64,000 nt of DNA from Bacillota bacterium (GCA_023386265.1 JAEWKA010000004.1:62001-126000), one strand, 5' to 3'; shown: positions 1-8,953, counted from the stretch's first letter. Notes: a model not told the origin generated them from the letters alone. Numbers and translations: made by a program.

Positions 1-331
1 GGAGCATACTGTTGACTCCACCTGCTTCAATCGGCATGAAGGCGTAAATCTCCTTGCCGTAGAAACGAGATATCATTTCAAAAAGCGTTTTATATTCGCT
101 TCCGCCGATGGCTTTTTCACTGAGGACTGTGGGCGCGCCCATCATCGCAATAGGCACTATAAGAGCGTCGTCGGGCACTTCCTCGGGATCGAGCATCGTT
201 ACTTCTCCGCACTCGCGGACTGCACCGATGGCAACAAGTTTACCGACATAGGGATCACCGCCGCCGCCCGCGCCGAGAAGAGCCGCGCCGAGAGCGATGT
301 CCTCAATTTCGTTTAAACCGATTTTTCGCAA
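1..331 (-). CDS. DUF917 family protein, N-terminal part (cut by window edge)
   Basis: Only about the first 110 residues lie in the window. They start LRKIGLNEIEDIALG and carry the glycine-rich GAGGGGDPY stretch near residues 20-28, which is typical of DUF917 (S-methyl-thiohydantoin desulfurase/hydantoinase-like) proteins. I chose a TTG start at 331 because GGAAG lies a few bases upstream and no ATG fits. It follows the NCS1 permease by 16 bases in the same direction, so the two are probably co-transcribed. Family knowledge and the permease neighbour suggest metabolism of a hydantoin or related cyclic amide; the true substrate cannot be read from this fragment. Confidence 0.75.
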   Translation of the reverse strand, partial: MRKIGLNEIEDIALGAALLGAGGGGDPYVGKLVAIGAVRECGEVTMLDPEEVPDDALIVPIAMMGAPTVLSEKAIGGSEYKTLFEMISRFYGKEIYAFMPIEAGGVNSML

Positions 332-347
332 TTTTCTATACTTCCTT

Positions 348-1679
348 TCAGACTGACTCTGATGTTTTATTTTTTAAAGCGACTTTTCCCAGTATGGCAT
401 AGACGATAAACGAAACTGCGATGCCGTTAATCGGGCCTACAAAGAACACATAGCCCGCAAGGCTTGGAAAATAGGAGGCAAAGGTGCCACCTGTAAGACA
501 AGCAACGACAACGCCTATGATATAAGCAACCATGCCGGGCCAGTAGAAACCGTTTTTAATGCTGAAGTTTTCCTTCTTGCCCTTGCCAACTATCCAGTAG
601 TCAGCTATCATCGTGCCGGCGAGCGGAGGGATGAAGGCACAGAGAATAGTAAGAAACTGCTGGAAAACGGAGTAGAAGCCCGCGGCGGCAAGTGAGCCGA
701 TAAGTGCGACTATGATGCCGACAGCTCCCGCAATCGCGGTCGGGATTTTCTTCTTTTCTTCACTGAGTCCAAGAAGAACGGAAAGCGCGATGCCGCCGGT
801 ATAGGCGTTTGTAACGTTTGTTGTCCATGTTCCGGCGATGAGAGCAAGCAAGCCGAGGATTCCGAGGACAGCAGAGCCGAAGGACACGAACACTGAGGAA
901 ATATCATACTGACCTGTGACAACAGTTAAAATTGCGCCAATCATGAGAATCAGGAAACCTGCGGGAATGACACCGATGAAAGAGCTCTTGATAACATCGG
1001 CGCGGCTCTTTGCGAAGCGGCAGTAGTCTCCCGCAATAACTCCACCAAGAGCGAAGGTTGCGATAGTGTAGTTAATACCAAACACAAGACCCATTTCCGT
1101 AACAGGCTTATAGAGCTTGATTAGTTCCATACCGTCGTTTTTGACAACTGCCAGAACCAGGCCGTATACGCAGACGATTACAAGCAGTGGAACAGCGACG
1201 ATGTTCAGGAGCTTGAGCCCCTTGAAGCCGTAGCAGGCGGTCAGAAGCATAATTACGCCCCAGAAGACGATACTGACCCAGACGGGGATGTTCACATTGA
1301 AGATTGCGGCGAACATTGTGCTGAACGAAATTCCGCAGACAGCGGACTGAACGCCGAACCAGCCGATGCAGGCAATAGCCAGAAGAACGCTGATTATGTA
1401 CTTAGCGCCTTTTTGACCTAGTGAGGAACCTGCCATGACCGAAGTCGGAAGACCCAAATCGCAGCCCTGCATTCCGATTAAGGACATATAAAGAGCTACA
1501 AGACCGTATCCGATAAGAATCGCGATAGCACACTCTCCGAGTGTCAGATATGAGCCGAGAAGCCCTCCGACCATTAGACAGGACACGCAAATCATTGCGC
1601 CTGCCCACACCATTGTGATTGAGAACCAGCCTTGACGCTGATTTTCCGCAATTTTGAAAGCATTGTTGTTTTCTTCCAT
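348..1679 (-). CDS. NCS1 family nucleobase/hydantoin permease (cytosine permease-like)
   Basis: A 443-residue integral membrane protein with about 12 hydrophobic segments. It resembles the CodB branch of the nucleobase:cation symporter-1 family, including the N-terminal QRQGWFSITMVWAG region and small-residue-rich first helices. The start at 1679 (MEENNNAF) is preferred over an ATG eight codons upstream because GAGGGG lies at a good distance before it. It sits downstream of a PucR-type regulator and directly upstream of a DUF917 gene. It is inferred to import cytosine, a purine or a hydantoin-type compound for breakdown. A TATAAT box lies at 1753-1758 with no good -35 element, which fits an activator-dependent promoter. 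Confidence 0.85.
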   Translation of the reverse strand: MEENNNAFKIAENQRQGWFSITMVWAGAMICVSCLMVGGLLGSYLTLGECAIAILIGYGLVALYMSLIGMQGCDLGLPTSVMAGSSLGQKGAKYIISVLLAIACIGWFGVQSAVCGISFSTMFAAIFNVNIPVWVSIVFWGVIMLLTACYGFKGLKLLNIVAVPLLVIVCVYGLVLAVVKNDGMELIKLYKPVTEMGLVFGINYTIATFALGGVIAGDYCRFAKSRADVIKSSFIGVIPAGFLILMIGAILTVVTGQYDISSVFVSFGSAVLGILGLLALIAGTWTTNVTNAYTGGIALSVLLGLSEEKKKIPTAIAGAVGIIVALIGSLAAAGFYSVFQQFLTILCAFIPPLAGTMIADYWIVGKGKKENFSIKNGFYWPGMVAYIIGVVVACLTGGTFASYFPSLAGYVFFVGPINGIAVSFIVYAILGKVALKNKTSESV

Positions 1680-1752
1680 TATAATTACCCCTCTCTTCAG
1701 CACTAATGAACTAATTGATTAATAATTTAAATAGTGCTGCTATATTATTGCT

Positions 1753-1758
1753 ATTATA
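1753..1758 (-). promoter_or_regulatory. Candidate -10 box for the permease operon
   Basis: On the minus strand a perfect TATAAT lies about 75 bases upstream of the permease start. No TTGACA-like element stands 16-18 bases before it, so activation by the upstream PucR-type protein is plausible. This is inference from position only. Confidence 0.45.
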
Positions 1759-1801
1759 CAGACAATGCCCTCCCGCGTCTTTATCTTCAAAGCAAAATGG
1801 A

Positions 1802-1841
1802 CTCCCCTGTAATTTGTCCAAAAGGACAAATTACAGGGGAG
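1802..1841. promoter_or_regulatory. Perfect 18-bp inverted repeat (operator or attenuator hairpin)
   Basis: Two perfectly complementary 18-base arms (1802-1819 and 1824-1841) flank an AAAA loop; the inner part reads TTTGTCC-AAAA-GGACAAA. It lies between the end of the PucR-type gene and the permease start, roughly 45-85 bases upstream of the permease -10 box. No clean T-run follows on the minus strand, so an activator binding site is at least as likely as a terminator. Confidence 0.7.
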
Positions 1842-1869
1842 GAAGAGAGTATATTGTGCCGGAAACCAT

Positions 1870-3444
1870 TTATTCGGATTGCAGCAGACGCCGAACAGCA
1901 ATTGCCTCGAAAAGTCGGTATGAGGCAGGCATCTGTCCGATTGGAAAGCCGAAACAGTCCGATATGCATTTGAGCCTATATTTGACAGTGTTTTTATGGA
2001 GAAACAGCAGCTCTGAAGCGACCTGAACGCTCAAGTCGGAATCAAGCAAGAAAACAGACAGAGTGAGTTCAAGCTCCTCGCTATAGCGCCTGCGATGCAG
2101 GGCTTTGAGCGGAGATAAAACCTTCGAGACAGAATCTTCTCCTGAAGCTATTGCGCTCCTGCATGTTTTGGCAAAGACTATTTCGTCACCGGTAAAACTT
2201 AGACGCTGCGGCTGGATTCTTTTAGCGTCAGCAAGGAACTCCTTGTTCGCAAGATAGGCCTCGCGGACATCAGTCGGATTCTCAAGATTAGTAAATGTTG
2301 AAAGGCATACGCCGGAAGGAAGATGCTCTTTTATCGCTTCACTGAGGATTTCTGCGTCCGATGATGTATCGGGTCCGTCCATAAACAAAACCAGATAGCT
2401 GTCGTAAATATCGGCAAAGGCGGTCTTGCAAAAACGTCCCGCACAGTCAGCCGCAGCGTCTGCCAGTTCAGCGGAAAACTTGCCGCCCGAAAAAACCCAC
2501 ATTGTATGAACTGAGGCAATATCGATATTAAATAAATCCGCCAAGCGGCGCATTTTTAGAGGTTCATCAAGCAGAATAGCTTTGACAAGCTCCGCAACAA
2601 CCATGCGCTCATGCTGCTGGCTCCAGAGACTCACCGCAAGCTGGACACTTTCCGACGCTTGCTGAAGCTCAGTCCTTCCAAGAGGCTCACTGTCTCGTAT
2701 TATGAAAAGCTCCATATTAGTCGTCTCTTCGGTCTTTATCCATTCGCGATAGAGAAGGCCATTCGGAACAGCTGAAAAGCGGCAGGGCGCGCCCGAGGGT
2801 TCTGGGAGCTCGGATGCCTTCAAATAGGCGTGCATCCCGTTCGAGGTGCGTGGCCACGCCGCTTCATTAAGTACACGAAGCTGAGAATCTGCAAGGATGA
2901 TTGTTGCTCGGAGACGGTCAGAAAGCATCTTGACAACCGTGTCCACAGTTTGCTGATATTGCGGCAGCTTTGCAACACGCTCGAGTATTTCAACGACCAG
3001 TGAGGTGCCGGAAAGCTGATCCTTAATTATAGCACCCATCACATCGCAGATTACCTCGCTGTAACGCAGATCTACACGGTTTTTTGGCATGCAAATCAGC
3101 GTGAAGTCGAGCTCGTCAGCAACCTGAATAAGGGAAGAGTCAATACTTTTCATAAAGACTCCAACGTAATAGAGAATGAGCCCGACCTCGCCGCCCTCGG
3201 CGAGACGGCGGATATTGCGGCACTGAAGCTCATAATCGTCGGTTGCATTCATGAAGCCCGTTATGACGATTTCACTGCCGTAGAAAACATCATTGTGGAA
3301 CATGGCGTCGTTCAATATTTCGGGATCCGACGCTTCCGAAACAGAGATGGACGAGACTATCTTCTTAAGTCCGCCGCGCCCAGCGATAACTTCAGCGTCA
3401 CGCAGGGACGGGAGCTTCAGCAGGTCTTCTACTGTTACGCTCAT
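1870..3444 (-). CDS. PucR family transcriptional regulator
   Basis: 524 residues. The N-terminus (about 1-125, beginning MSVTVEDLLKLPSL) matches the PucR-type purine catabolism regulator domain. The last 60 residues hold the PucR C-terminal helix-turn-helix (SVQVASELLFLHKNTVKYRL). The start at 3444 was chosen because AAGGA lies at the correct distance; ATGs further upstream would place the ribosome site too close or leave none. Family members sense purine or related nitrogen metabolites and usually activate nearby catabolic genes. The adjacent permease and DUF917 gene are the likely targets. A GAACATGTTC palindrome at 3494-3503 just upstream could be an autoregulatory site. Confidence 0.9.
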   Translation of the reverse strand: MSVTVEDLLKLPSLRDAEVIAGRGGLKKIVSSISVSEASDPEILNDAMFHNDVFYGSEIVITGFMNATDDYELQCRNIRRLAEGGEVGLILYYVGVFMKSIDSSLIQVADELDFTLICMPKNRVDLRYSEVICDVMGAIIKDQLSGTSLVVEILERVAKLPQYQQTVDTVVKMLSDRLRATIILADSQLRVLNEAAWPRTSNGMHAYLKASELPEPSGAPCRFSAVPNGLLYREWIKTEETTNMELFIIRDSEPLGRTELQQASESVQLAVSLWSQQHERMVVAELVKAILLDEPLKMRRLADLFNIDIASVHTMWVFSGGKFSAELADAAADCAGRFCKTAFADIYDSYLVLFMDGPDTSSDAEILSEAIKEHLPSGVCLSTFTNLENPTDVREAYLANKEFLADAKRIQPQRLSFTGDEIVFAKTCRSAIASGEDSVSKVLSPLKALHRRRYSEELELTLSVFLLDSDLSVQVASELLFLHKNTVKYRLKCISDCFGFPIGQMPASYRLFEAIAVRRLLQSE

Positions 3445-3576
3445 ATGCATATCCTTCTCTCTCTGCAATTTTGTCTATTATAACAAATTGTACGAACATG
3501 TTCAATAAGGATAAACAGTTTTTAAAAGAAGCAGTTAGGTTTTGCTAGCAGGGAAAAACAATTATGTAAACCGTTG

Positions 3577-3604
3577 TTGACAATATATATTTTTAGTTTA
3601 TTAT
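3577..3604 (+). promoter_or_regulatory. Sigma-A-type promoter for the rRNA methyltransferase gene
   Basis: TTGACA at 3577-3582 and TATTAT at 3599-3604 with a 16-base spacer, ending about 40 bases before the ATG at 3646. Confidence 0.65.
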
Positions 3605-3645
3605 TTAAAGAGAATAAATCAATTATTTCGAAGTGAGAAGGATAA

Positions 3646-4875
3646 ATGAAGAAACAACGCGAATATCCGGTAATTAATGTGACGCGGAAGGCTCAAGCCG
3701 CGCTTGAGGGCGGGCATCCATGGATCTATGATGAGGAAGTCATGACTCCAACGGACGAAATATTGAACGGTACGCTTGTTGATGTCGTGAGTGATAAGGA
3801 CAAATTCCTCGGAACGGGCATCCTGAGTCAAAAATCGAAAATACGGATACGAATCATATCCCGAAACGCGAACGACAGCTTCGATGAGGCTTTTTTCGAG
3901 CGCAGGCTTCGTTACGCATGGGAGTACCGAAAGACGGTAATGGCTGAGGATATAAACGCCTGTCGGGTGATTTTCGGCGAAGCGGACGGCTTTCCCGGGC
4001 TGACGGTCGACCGATACGGTGACCTGCTTGTGACGCAGACGCTTTCAATCGGCATCGAGAATATGAAATCTATGCTGTTTCCGTTAATATATAAGGTTTT
4101 AACAGAGGACGGTCAGAAAATAAGCGGAATATTTGAGAGAAACGATGTTGCGATTCGCGAGCTTGAGGGGATGGGGCAGTTTAAGGGCTGGTTTCCGCTT
4201 AAAGGCGTCCCACAGCCGGAATCCGCCGTTACGCTGATACGCGAGAACGGTATCGAGTACGAGGTCGACGTTGAGAACGGGCAGAAGACAGGCTTTTTCC
4301 TGGACCAGAAATATAACCGCCTCGCTGTAGCAAGACTGGCGCAGGGAAAACGAGTGCTCGACTGTTTCACCCATACAGGCTCATTTGCACTTAATGCCGC
4401 GCTCGGAGGAGCGCAGAGAGTCTGTGCTGTAGACGTTTCGGCAAGCGCAATTGAAATGGCGCGGAGGAACGCAATTCGTAACGGGCTTGAAGCAAAGATG
4501 GAATTTCTTTCCGCTGATGTGCTGGATTTGCTTCCGGAACTAGAGCGAAAAGGAGAGAAGCCCTATGATTTTATCATCCTTGACCCTCCGGCCTTTACAA
4601 AGTCACGGAAAACCGTTGACAGCGCACTGCGCGGCTACAACGAGATTAATTATCGGGCGATGAAGCTCCTGCCGAGAGGCGGTTACCTTGCAACCTGCTC
4701 CTGCTCGCATTTCATGCCGGATGAGCTATTCAAGAAAATGCTCAAATCAGCGGCACGAGACGCGTCGGTCGAGCTGCGTCAGATTGAAGCTCGCCAGCAA
4801 TCGCCCGACCATCCGATACTTTGGAATGTACCGGAAACTGATTACCTTAAATTCTATATTTTCCAGATAGTATGA
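3646..4875 (+). CDS. Class I SAM-dependent rRNA methyltransferase (RlmI-like, 23S m5C)
   Basis: 409 residues, normal length for the RlmI/YccW family. Residues 1-70 form a PUA RNA-binding domain (GGHPWIYDEE near 22-31). The central and C-terminal parts form the Rossmann methyltransferase: AdoMet motif VLDCFTHTGSF at 237-247, DPPAF at 313-317, and the catalytic cysteine region CSCSHF at 351-356. By family it methylates a cytosine at C5 in 23S rRNA; the exact base is inferred. It is transcribed alone from the promoter at 3577 and ends in a strong hairpin terminator directly after the stop. Confidence 0.88.
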   Translation: MKKQREYPVINVTRKAQAALEGGHPWIYDEEVMTPTDEILNGTLVDVVSDKDKFLGTGILSQKSKIRIRIISRNANDSFDEAFFERRLRYAWEYRKTVMAEDINACRVIFGEADGFPGLTVDRYGDLLVTQTLSIGIENMKSMLFPLIYKVLTEDGQKISGIFERNDVAIRELEGMGQFKGWFPLKGVPQPESAVTLIRENGIEYEVDVENGQKTGFFLDQKYNRLAVARLAQGKRVLDCFTHTGSFALNAALGGAQRVCAVDVSASAIEMARRNAIRNGLEAKMEFLSADVLDLLPELERKGEKPYDFIILDPPAFTKSRKTVDSALRGYNEINYRAMKLLPRGGYLATCSCSHFMPDELFKKMLKSAARDASVELRQIEARQQSPDHPILWNVPETDYLKFYIFQIV

Positions 4876-4876
4876 A

Positions 4877-4917
4877 AGATGCAGCGGATACAGAAAGGTA
4901 TCCGCTGCATCTTTTTT
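4877..4917 (+). terminator. Rho-independent terminator
   Basis: A 15-bp perfect stem (4877-4891 with 4898-4912) with a six-base loop, followed by a run of T. It lies two bases after the methyltransferase stop. The convergent kinase gene ends at 4929, so the hairpin may serve both sides. Confidence 0.9.
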
Positions 4918-4928
4918 ATGTAATGTAC

Positions 4929-6545
4929 TTACAGGCAGTTCATGATTGTGCTGCGCGCAGCAAAGTTACGTTTGTTGTCTTTATAGAGGTTCTTGTAAAT
5001 CTCAAAGCCGGTGTCATAAAGCGCTCTGTGTGCGCTTTGCGGCAAATAGGAACAGTTCGGCTTAATGAGCTTTGAGGCCTGCCCGAAGCCGTCAATCAGC
5101 CCAAGCCCGACGGCAGCAGTTATTGCGGCCCCGACGGCTCCGACATTCTGCGGATTCTCGACAGTCTCAATCTCGCGATTCAGAATATCAGAAAGTATTT
5201 GGCAGGTGACAGCAGACAGAGCGCCGCCTCCTACAAAACGGATAGTTTTTGAAGTCTTTGTTTTCTTTTCCTGTGATTCAAGCATCCAACGCATATGGTA
5301 GCAGACGCCTTCAAGCACCGAGCGAATAAGCTGAGTCTTACCCGTGTCCAGACCAATGTTAATGAACATACCCCTTGCCTGTGCGTCCTCAAATGGACAG
5401 CGGTTTCCGTGCAACCAGGGTGTGAAAATGACTCCGTTTGAGCCAGCAGGGATCTGCGATACGACGTGCATCATATAGTCGTAAAGGCTTTTATATATTG
5501 CTTCCTGAGAATCGGAAACGTGCTTTTTCTCAAGATAGATGTCGATCTCGTCGAGGGCAAGGTGGTCCTTGACCCATTCAAGGCATTTTCCGGCCGTTTC
5601 AAGCTCTGCGAAATAGTTGTAGAAACCGGGATTTGCGCCGACTACAGCCGCAATCTTGGCGGAAACATCGACCATCGGCTTATCGACGACCGTCGAGACC
5701 CAGCCGGAAGTGCCGCAATAAATATGCGTGTCGTGGAGTTCAACAGCCCCAGCGCCGACGCCGATAAGGGAGGCGTCACCGCCGCCTCCGAAAACAGGTG
5801 TTCCGGGACGAAGCCCTAGTTCCCGAGCGGAAACTTCTGTGAGCATGCCCGCGCAGTCGGTCGATTTTATCAGAGGAGGTAAATGCTCGTATTGAACGCC
5901 GAGCATGTTACACATACTGCGGCTGAAGCACTCGTGGCCCTTTCTTACATCATAAAGCATTGTTGAAAAGGCAGAGTCTGCCGTCATAACAAATTTACCG
6001 CAGCTACGGTGGATGAGATATTCCTTGACATCCAGCCAATACCGTACCTTTGAAAACAGCCCCGGTTCATTCTTTTCGACCCATTTATATTTCCAGACCG
6101 TATCCTTCACGCTCGCTGCGACGGCTTTTGTTATTACAAGGGATTTAGCGAGCTTAAAGACGTTGCAGCCATCTATTGTCAGACCGCTGCACAGACCCTC
6201 TTTGAGTTCTTTTACGGCGCGCTGATCCATATAGTTCATCGCGGGACGCAACGGAGTTCCATTTTCATCAACGAGTACGAGCCCCTGCATCTGGGTACAG
6301 AAGGATAGCCCCGCGACTGCTTCCGCAGAGATACCGGACTGAGCAATAATCTGCTTTGTGGTAACGCACATAGCGTCCCACCAATCTTCGGGGTTCTGCT
6401 CCGCGCCGCCGTTTTGCAGAACTGTAATAGGGTAGCTTTTTCCAGCGGAGGCAATCAGCTCAATGCTCGAATGTATGTAATATAGGCAAGTCTTGACAGC
6501 TGTCGTGCCTAAATCATATGCAAATATATATGCTCCGTCCTTCAC
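4929..6545 (-). CDS. FGGY family carbohydrate kinase (xylulokinase-like)
   Basis: 538 residues. The N-terminal ATPase fold begins AYDLGTTAVKT (phosphate-1 motif, about 9-19). The second half carries the FGGY signature region (GVIFTPWLHGNRCPFE) and the adenosine motif RFVGGGALSAVTCQILSD. The start is GTG at 6545, preceded by GGGGGGA. It follows the TetR gene by 47 bases, and the pair diverges from the aminotransferase/aldolase genes. It should phosphorylate a ketose or polyol, providing the substrate for a class II aldolase as in fuculose or rhamnulose pathways; that link is inferred. The sugar specificity cannot be read from sequence. Confidence 0.88.
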   Translation of the reverse strand: MKDGAYIFAYDLGTTAVKTCLYYIHSSIELIASAGKSYPITVLQNGGAEQNPEDWWDAMCVTTKQIIAQSGISAEAVAGLSFCTQMQGLVLVDENGTPLRPAMNYMDQRAVKELKEGLCSGLTIDGCNVFKLAKSLVITKAVAASVKDTVWKYKWVEKNEPGLFSKVRYWLDVKEYLIHRSCGKFVMTADSAFSTMLYDVRKGHECFSRSMCNMLGVQYEHLPPLIKSTDCAGMLTEVSARELGLRPGTPVFGGGGDASLIGVGAGAVELHDTHIYCGTSGWVSTVVDKPMVDVSAKIAAVVGANPGFYNYFAELETAGKCLEWVKDHLALDEIDIYLEKKHVSDSQEAIYKSLYDYMMHVVSQIPAGSNGVIFTPWLHGNRCPFEDAQARGMFINIGLDTGKTQLIRSVLEGVCYHMRWMLESQEKKTKTSKTIRFVGGGALSAVTCQILSDILNREIETVENPQNVGAVGAAITAAVGLGLIDGFGQASKLIKPNCSYLPQSAHRALYDTGFEIYKNLYKDNKRNFAARSTIMNCL

Positions 6546-6592
6546 GACTATCCCCCCTAAAATTCCAACAAGATTAGTGCAAAATCAATCTG

Positions 6593-7237
6593 CTATTTTG
6601 AAAAAGCGGATTTAATAAACTTCATCATCTGTTCGACGACAAAATCGTCTCTCTGAAGTATATCGGTACTGACGTAAACCTTGAAACGTTCTTTGTAGTA
6701 GTCACAGGTATAGGAAAACTGGAGCATCATAAAGAGATTGTCGAGCATAAACGCAAACATTCTGGCATCGCAGTCAGGACGTATGACACCGTCTGACTTT
6801 GCCTTTTCTATAAGCTGAGCGTAGAGTGTGGCGGTAAAGGATTCCAGCCAGTCGACCTCCTGAAAAACAAGAGTCGGGCTGCCGTGCGCCGTCATCTCGT
6901 TGTAAAGCCTTATCATGCTTTCATTCTCGCGGGAGTGCTGCTGAACAGTGCGGAGCACCTTCTCGACCTTTTCGAAAACGTCCCCCTCCTCATCGGCGAG
7001 AGACCTCAGCTGAGCTTTAAGATCCGCTGCGCCGTATTTAACGGTTGAGATGAAGAGATCCTCTTTGCTCTCAAAATACTTAAATAGACTTCCGACGCTG
7101 ATGTCCGCTGCTTTTGCCACACGGTTCGTATTCGCGTGTTCAAAGCCGTTTTCTGCAAATTCCGTAATAGCCGCCTGCATAATTCGTTGCTGCTTTTCTT
7201 CTGGAATTCTTAAATATAAATCAGTAATAATTATCAC
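6593..7237 (-). CDS. TetR/AcrR family transcriptional regulator
   Basis: About 214 residues. The TetR DNA-binding domain lies near residues 12-58 (RIMQAAITEFAENGF, then VAKAADISVGSLFKYFESKEDL), followed by a variable ligand-binding half. The start is uncertain: the listed GTG at 7237 overlaps the best ribosome site (GAGAGGTG), so initiation at an ATT codon a few residues inside is possible. The GTGAG-N6-CTCAC repeat at 7249-7264 lies in its 5' leader and is repeated at the divergent promoter. It probably represses itself, the kinase and the divergent aminotransferase-aldolase operon. Confidence 0.88.
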   Translation of the reverse strand: MIIITDLYLRIPEEKQQRIMQAAITEFAENGFEHANTNRVAKAADISVGSLFKYFESKEDLFISTVKYGAADLKAQLRSLADEEGDVFEKVEKVLRTVQQHSRENESMIRLYNEMTAHGSPTLVFQEVDWLESFTATLYAQLIEKAKSDGVIRPDCDARMFAFMLDNLFMMLQFSYTCDYYKERFKVYVSTDILQRDDFVVEQMMKFIKSAFSK

Positions 7238-7248
7238 CTCTCATATGA

Positions 7249-7264
7249 GTGAGTAATCGCTCAC
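7249..7264. promoter_or_regulatory. TetR operator candidate 1 (GTGAG-N6-CTCAC)
   Basis: GTGAG at 7249-7253 and CTCAC at 7260-7264, extended by one more pair (A and T) outside. It lies just upstream of the tetR start and has the same 16-base architecture as the site at 7435-7450. Confidence 0.7.
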
Positions 7265-7395
7265 TATTTACAATGTTAACAGGTTTATACAAAAAAGCAA
7301 CTGTTTTCGAATGTGAATTAGTGAAGAAATCAACCGTTATTATCGTATAATTTGCATAATATTTGAAGCGACAGAGCAAAATCGCGTTTTGTTCG

Positions 7396-7423
7396 TTGAC
7401 AATCAATAGGGTTATGCTATACT
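7396..7423 (+). promoter_or_regulatory. Promoter of the aminotransferase-aldolase operon
   Basis: TTGACA at 7396-7401 and TATACT at 7418-7423, spacer 16, with a TG extension one base before the -10. The predicted start falls near 7430, just before the operator at 7435-7450. Confidence 0.75.
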
Positions 7424-7434
7424 CGAAAGTGAAG

Positions 7435-7450
7435 GTGAGTGGTGACTCAC
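7435..7450. promoter_or_regulatory. TetR operator candidate 2 (GTGAG-N6-CTCAC)
   Basis: GTGAG at 7435-7439 and CTCAC at 7446-7450, immediately after the predicted start site of the divergent operon. The spacer differs from site 1 while the arms are identical, which argues for selection on the arms. Confidence 0.7.
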
Positions 7451-7483
7451 TTGTAAATAATTTTTCGCTTTGGAGGAACGTTC

Positions 7484-8953
7484 ATGGACACTCGTTATGC
7501 GATTTCGGAATACCCGGATGCGGCAAAAGTCTCGGCAGAGCTTGACGCCCTTATTAAGAAGCCCATTCACAGTATAAGCAAGGATGCCCTTGCACGTTAC
7601 GAAAAAGACTACTTTGAGGCTAAATGCGCGAAGTCTAAGGAAATAATCACCAAGGCACAGGAAAAAATACCAGGGGGAGTTCAGCATAACCTGGCCTTCA
7701 ATTACCCGTTCCCGCTTGTGTTTACTAAGGCGGAGGGAGCATATCTATACGATATTGATGAGAATCGCTATTTCGATTTTCTGCAAGCCGGAGGACCTAC
7801 AGTTCTCGGCAGTAATCCGCCCGAAGTACGAGAAAAAGTCATCGAGCTATTAAATGAGTGCGGTCCTTCCACGGGACTGTTCCATGAGTTCGAGTATAAG
7901 CTCGCGGAAAAAATTTCTGAATCCATGCCGAACGTCGAGATGTTTCGTATGCTCGGTTCGGGCACAGAAGGCTGCATGGCGGCAATCCGCGTCGCACGAC
8001 TCGCCACGAAGAAAAAGAACATAATCAAAATGGGCGGAGCTTATCACGGCTGGAGCGATCAGCTTGCCTATGGTATCCGTATCCCCGGGTCTAAATGGAC
8101 GCAGGCACACGGTGTTCCCCACTTCGTTTTCAGGGACACACAGGAATTTTTCCCGAACGACCTCGATGATCTTGAACGCAAGCTGAAGCTGAATCAGCTC
8201 CGCGGCGGTACGGCCGCCGTAATGATTGAGCCGCTTGGACCCGAAAGCGGGACACGGCCAGTAGATATGGACTTTAACAAGGGCGTTGAGGCACTCTGCC
8301 GCAAATATGACGCGCTGTTTATATTCGACGAAGTCGTAACGGCATTCCGCATGGGCATGGGTGGTGCGCAGGGCTATTTCGGCGTATCTCCCGACCTTAC
8401 CGTGTTCGGCAAGGTCGTCGCGGGCGGTTATCCCGGCGCGGGAGGACTCGGCGGCAAAAAAGAATATATGTCGTATCTTTGCGCGGGTCTTGGCGGCAAG
8501 AGCAAAAAGGCCTTGATCGGCGGAACTATGGCGGCAACACCTTTAAGCTGCGTTGCCGGGTACTATACGCTCTGCGAGATCGAACGCAGAAATGCGGCGC
8601 AGGTCGCGGGACAGATGGGCGACAGGATGACAAAGGGACTTCAAAATCTCATCAAAAAGCACGATTTGCCTTTCGTCGCCTTCAATCAGGGCTCAATCTG
8701 CCACCTTGAGACTGTCGGTACTATGCACTATTCAATTAATTGGTCGAAGCCGTGGACCATCCCTGAGGTTATGAAACAGACCACCATCCGCAAGACAGAG
8801 ATGGAGCACATGGGCGCTGCCTATATGGCGGAAGGACTTGTCACGCTTGCCGGAAGCCGCCTTTATACAAGCGGAGCCTATACAGAAGCAATGATTGACG
8901 AAGCGCTTGCGGCCTTTGACCGTGTCTTTGATAACGTGACCGTAAACGCATAA
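7484..8953 (+). CDS. Class III aminotransferase, glutamate-1-semialdehyde aminotransferase-like
   Basis: 489 residues, fold type I PLP enzyme. Visible features: phosphate-binding GSGTEGCMAAIRVAR at about 158-172, GGAYHGW at 184-190, the PLP-ring aspartate in FDEVVTAFR (D282), and the Schiff-base lysine in TVFGKVVAGGYPG (K310). It is about 60 residues longer than HemL because of an N-terminal extension, and no heme genes are nearby. The context (class II aldolase 18 bases downstream, kinase and TetR on the other side) points to catabolism of an amino-sugar or amino-aldehyde, not tetrapyrrole synthesis. The start ATG at 7484 follows TGGAGGAAC. Confidence 0.85.
   Translation: MDTRYAISEYPDAAKVSAELDALIKKPIHSISKDALARYEKDYFEAKCAKSKEIITKAQEKIPGGVQHNLAFNYPFPLVFTKAEGAYLYDIDENRYFDFLQAGGPTVLGSNPPEVREKVIELLNECGPSTGLFHEFEYKLAEKISESMPNVEMFRMLGSGTEGCMAAIRVARLATKKKNIIKMGGAYHGWSDQLAYGIRIPGSKWTQAHGVPHFVFRDTQEFFPNDLDDLERKLKLNQLRGGTAAVMIEPLGPESGTRPVDMDFNKGVEALCRKYDALFIFDEVVTAFRMGMGGAQGYFGVSPDLTVFGKVVAGGYPGAGGLGGKKEYMSYLCAGLGGKSKKALIGGTMAATPLSCVAGYYTLCEIERRNAAQVAGQMGDRMTKGLQNLIKKHDLPFVAFNQGSICHLETVGTMHYSINWSKPWTIPEVMKQTTIRKTEMEHMGAAYMAEGLVTLAGSRLYTSGAYTEAMIDEALAAFDRVFDNVTVNA

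Noticed and set aside
1715..2026. Open frame of 103 codons crossing the permease-PucR gap on plus
   Set aside because: It covers the perfect palindrome and the end of pucR, and it has no ribosome site or motif.
3494..3503. GAACATGTTC palindrome as a LexA box
   Set aside because: The Gram-positive LexA box needs four bases between GAAC and GTTC; here there are two, and the gene is a metabolic regulator.
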